Below, piece by piece: positions 4,749-6,364 of a stretch of 6,364 bases of DNA. Positions within the stretch are counted from its first letter, which is position 1, and every line of letters starts with the position of its first letter. Under the pieces are notes generated by a model that saw only the letters and a program-made list of their open reading frames with translations, was not told where the DNA came from and ran no database searches. The position numbers and the translations under genes were made by a program. Source of the DNA: Oscillospiraceae bacterium (GTDB lineage: Bacteria > Bacillota > Clostridia > Oscillospirales > Oscillospiraceae); the NCBI GenBank assembly GCA_016292445.1, contig JAEDIN010000068.1, positions 1-6,364 of the forward strand, in the 5' to 3' direction.

Positions 4749-5527
4749 TGGAGTATTCGTATTACATAATTGACCCCACGGGAAACATCACCGCGATAGT
4801 CGAAACTCCTACAAAGCGCAGCGAGCAGAGCCGTGTTGCAGCGTTTATCATGGGGCTTGACACGCGCATAGAGCAGGTCGGATTTCTCGAACAGCCGCAG
4901 AGTGGCGCAGCTGTTCGGCTGCAAATGATGGGCGGCGAATTTTGCGGCAACGCAAGCATTTGCACTGCGGCTTTGACGGCGCAGCGCTCCGGAATTGACG
5001 ACGGCTGCATTATGCTCGAGGTGTCGGGCGCGGAAAACCCGCTTTGCATTAGGGTGCAAAAGCTTGCCGGTTGCCTGTACCGCGGAACTGTCTCAATGCC
5101 GCTGCCGGTGGGTATGGAAACAGTTAAGCTCGGCAAAAACGAGCTGCCTGCCGTGCATTTTTCCGGTATAAGTCACCTTATCTTGAACGGCGATATCAGC
5201 ACAGACGAAGCGGAGAAAAATATTCGCTCATGGTGCAAAGCTCTGAATGCAGACGCTCTTGGACTGATGTTTTTAAGCGGCGAAACGCTTAAGCCCTATG
5301 TCTATGTCCACTCAACGGACACCGCTGTGTGGGAAAGCTCCTGTGCAAGCGGTACGACCGCCGTTGCCGCCTATCTTGCCGCCAAGGCAGGAAAAAGCGT
5401 GTCCGTTACGCTCGGAAATCCCGGCGGCGCGCTCAGCGTTAAGGCAGAGTATTCAGGTGATGCACTTTCCTCGCTTCTTTTGACCGGCAGTGCCGAAATC
5501 AAGGGAAAGCACTTGATTTGTACATAA
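4745..5527 (+). CDS. Cofactor-independent amino acid racemase, DapF fold, CntK-like (possible histidine racemase)
   Basis: This 260-aa cytoplasmic enzyme probably inverts the alpha carbon of an amino acid with two cysteines as acid and base, without PLP. C67 lies in GGEFCGNAS and C200 in WESSCASGT, 133 residues apart, the expected pair in the diaminopimelate epimerase fold. Details point away from true DapF: the DapF start (HGLGNDF) is replaced by DPTGNITAIV, and the ERGxGETxACGTG block by WESSCASGT. From memory, staphylococcal histidine racemase CntK shares PSGNMT, EQVGF, NEFCGNAT, ENSCGSGT and PGGS, which match PTGNIT, EQVGF, GEFCGNAS, ESSCASGT and PGGA here. The ATG overlaps the ATPase stop by 4 bp (ATGA), implying translational coupling; a second ATG at 4748 is an alternative start. 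No lysine or staphylopine synthesis genes are nearby, so it probably acts on the transported amino acid. Histidine as substrate is inference. Confidence 0.8.
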   Translation: MMEYSYYIIDPTGNITAIVETPTKRSEQSRVAAFIMGLDTRIEQVGFLEQPQSGAAVRLQMMGGEFCGNASICTAALTAQRSGIDDGCIMLEVSGAENPLCIRVQKLAGCLYRGTVSMPLPVGMETVKLGKNELPAVHFSGISHLILNGDISTDEAEKNIRSWCKALNADALGLMFLSGETLKPYVYVHSTDTAVWESSCASGTTAVAAYLAAKAGKSVSVTLGNPGGALSVKAEYSGDALSSLLLTGSAEIKGKHLICT

Positions 5528-5534
5528 TTTTTTT
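5496..5534 (+). terminator. Weak hairpin and T-run after the racemase gene
   Basis: AAATCAAG (5496-5503) and CTTGATTT (5512-5519) form a perfect but AT-rich 8-bp stem with an 8-nt loop, spanning the last codons of the racemase. A run of seven T (5528-5534) follows only after 8 more bases. The gap and low GC make efficient termination doubtful; partial attenuation before SBP2 is possible. Confidence 0.3.
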
Positions 5535-5541
5535 GTATCAT
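5513..5541 (+). promoter_or_regulatory. Candidate internal promoter of SBP2
   Basis: TTGATT (5513-5518, 4 of 6) and TATCAT (5536-5541, 5 of 6) are spaced by exactly 17 nt. Transcription would start near 5548, about 17 nt before the SBP2 ATG, just leaving room for GGGGGT (5553-5558) as a weak ribosome site. The AT-rich setting means a chance match cannot be excluded. Confidence 0.45.
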
Positions 5542-5564
5542 CTAAGCTGACTGGGGGTCGTGAG

Positions 5565-6347
5565 ATGCAAAAGAGAATAATAAGCCTCCTGCTTGCACTG
5601 TGCATGGTGTTTTGCCTGTGTGCCTGCGGCGGAGGCGGTAAATATAAAGTCGTAAAATCCGTTAGCGATCAGGATTATTCCATCGGCTTCAGAAACGGCG
5701 ATTCAACATATCATTATATTGATAAGGCTCTGAGAGAGCTTGCCTACAACGGCACCGTTGACGAGCTTGCTGCAAAATGGTTCGGCAGCAAAAATGCCGT
5801 CAGCTTTCCGGAGACAAAGGATGCGCTTAAGGAGCTCGGTTATATCACTCCCCGTGAATTTATCATCGGAGTTGATCTTGATTCCGCACCCATGTGCTTA
5901 AAAAGCGGCGACGGTTACGACGGCTTTGATATCGAGCTTGCAGAGGCTGTGTGCGAAAAGCTCGGCTGGTCGCTCAAGGTGCAGCCCATTCACTCGGAAA
6001 AGGCATTCGTTGAGCTCAATTCCGGCAACATCGACTGTGCATGGGGCGGCGTTGTGCTCGACAGAGAGTCGCCCGATTACACGATTTTGGTTACATATAT
6101 GTCCGACGAGCTCGTGCTCGCCGCAAAGGGCTCGGGCAGCAGCTCCATCAGAGACAAGACCCTGTTCATGGGCACCTCGCAGTGCTACATAGACCTTATG
6201 GAGGAAAACACGAGGGTAAGCAACAAGCTCGGGCAGATATCCCGCATTCAAGGCGGTACGCAGGATTACTTAGCCGCGCTCGACAAGGGCGAATGCGATT
6301 TGGTTCTTGTAACGGAATCGGCTGTTGATTACTTCAATACGCATTAA
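5565..6347 (+). CDS. Circularly permuted family-3 solute-binding lipoprotein (SBP2)
   Basis: This 260-aa protein is exported and lipid-anchored: a signal peptide (1-20) closely resembling that of SBP1 ends in lipobox LCAC with C21. The order of the binding fold is changed. Residues 26-76 (YKVV, YSIGFRNGD, NGT at 62-64, AAKWFG) match SBP1 about 205-255, normally the C-terminus. A linker (about 77-97) follows. Residues 98-258 then match SBP1 32-199: GVDLD, YDGFDIELAEAVCEKLGW (118-135), DCAWGG (157-162), GTS (203-205) and CDLVLVT (244-250). The chain ends two to three residues short of where the moved segment begins in SBP1. Pocket residues differ: SBP1 Y41, Y44, Y46 and D191 correspond to S107, M110, L112 and T250. 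The reading frame is intact, so a broken gene is unlikely. It may bind an unusual ligand or serve as a sensor or accessory subunit; its function is unknown. Confidence 0.85.
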   Translation: MQKRIISLLLALCMVFCLCACGGGGKYKVVKSVSDQDYSIGFRNGDSTYHYIDKALRELAYNGTVDELAAKWFGSKNAVSFPETKDALKELGYITPREFIIGVDLDSAPMCLKSGDGYDGFDIELAEAVCEKLGWSLKVQPIHSEKAFVELNSGNIDCAWGGVVLDRESPDYTILVTYMSDELVLAAKGSGSSSIRDKTLFMGTSQCYIDLMEENTRVSNKLGQISRIQGGTQDYLAALDKGECDLVLVTESAVDYFNTH

Positions 6348-6364
6348 AAAATCACTCTCAATCA

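Noticed and set aside
4745..5527. Assignment as diaminopimelate epimerase for lysine or cell-wall synthesis
   Set aside because: The DapF N-terminal HGLGNDF and the ERGxGETxACGTG block are missing, and the neighbours are transport genes. A CntK-like racemase fits better.
5528..5534. T7 run after the racemase as a full terminator
   Set aside because: The only hairpin before it is AT-rich, lies partly in the coding sequence and ends 8 nt before the T-run, so only a low-confidence attenuator is reported.
5565..6347. SBP2 as a frameshifted or truncated pseudogene
   Set aside because: The frame is open from signal peptide to stop, family motifs run its full length, and a frameshift or truncation cannot move a C-terminal segment to the N-terminus.

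Overview
The window looks like chromosomal DNA from a Gram-positive, probably gut-associated anaerobe of the Clostridia (Oscillospiraceae/Ruminococcaceae-like; inference). Support comes from strong AGGAGG-type ribosome sites, lipoprotein signals of the LLLA..CACGG type, the clostridial rrf2-nifS-nifU order, and GC of roughly one half by eye. No mobile element, RNA gene or CRISPR array is visible.

Left half (minus strand, about 23-2301): an iron-sulfur cluster assembly operon. It is transcribed leftward as an Rrf2/IscR-type regulator (1809-2228), a NifS/IscS cysteine desulfurase (543-1730) and a NifU/IscU scaffold (68-505), and it ends in a perfect bidirectional hairpin terminator (23-57). There is a plausible promoter in front of the regulator and a stronger one in the regulator-nifS gap. 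Both overlap related ATTCC/GGAAT-type dyads that could be binding sites for the regulator, so the scaffold genes may be controlled partly apart from rrf2.

Middle (2229-2439): a divergent intergenic region with the two outward promoters, inverted repeats and a terminator-like hairpin.

Right half (plus strand, 2440-6347): a five-gene polar amino acid transport locus. It encodes a lipoprotein solute-binding protein (SBP1), a HisM-type permease, a GlnQ/HisP-type ATPase, a cofactor-independent two-cysteine racemase that resembles staphylococcal histidine racemase CntK more than DapF, and a second solute-binding-type lipoprotein (SBP2). The permease and ATPase genes are closely spaced, and the ATPase and racemase genes overlap by 4 bp. 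SBP2 has its own candidate promoter. The likely theme is import of an amino acid or related compound and its L/D interconversion; the ligand cannot be read from sequence.

The most unusual item is SBP2 (5565-6347). It is a complete lipoprotein whose family-3 binding fold is circularly permuted: the segment that is C-terminal in SBP1 comes directly after the signal peptide, the usual N-terminal part follows, and the protein stops just where the moved piece would have begun. Its ligand-pocket residues are also largely replaced. This may be a new single-hinge binding protein or a sensor/accessory subunit.
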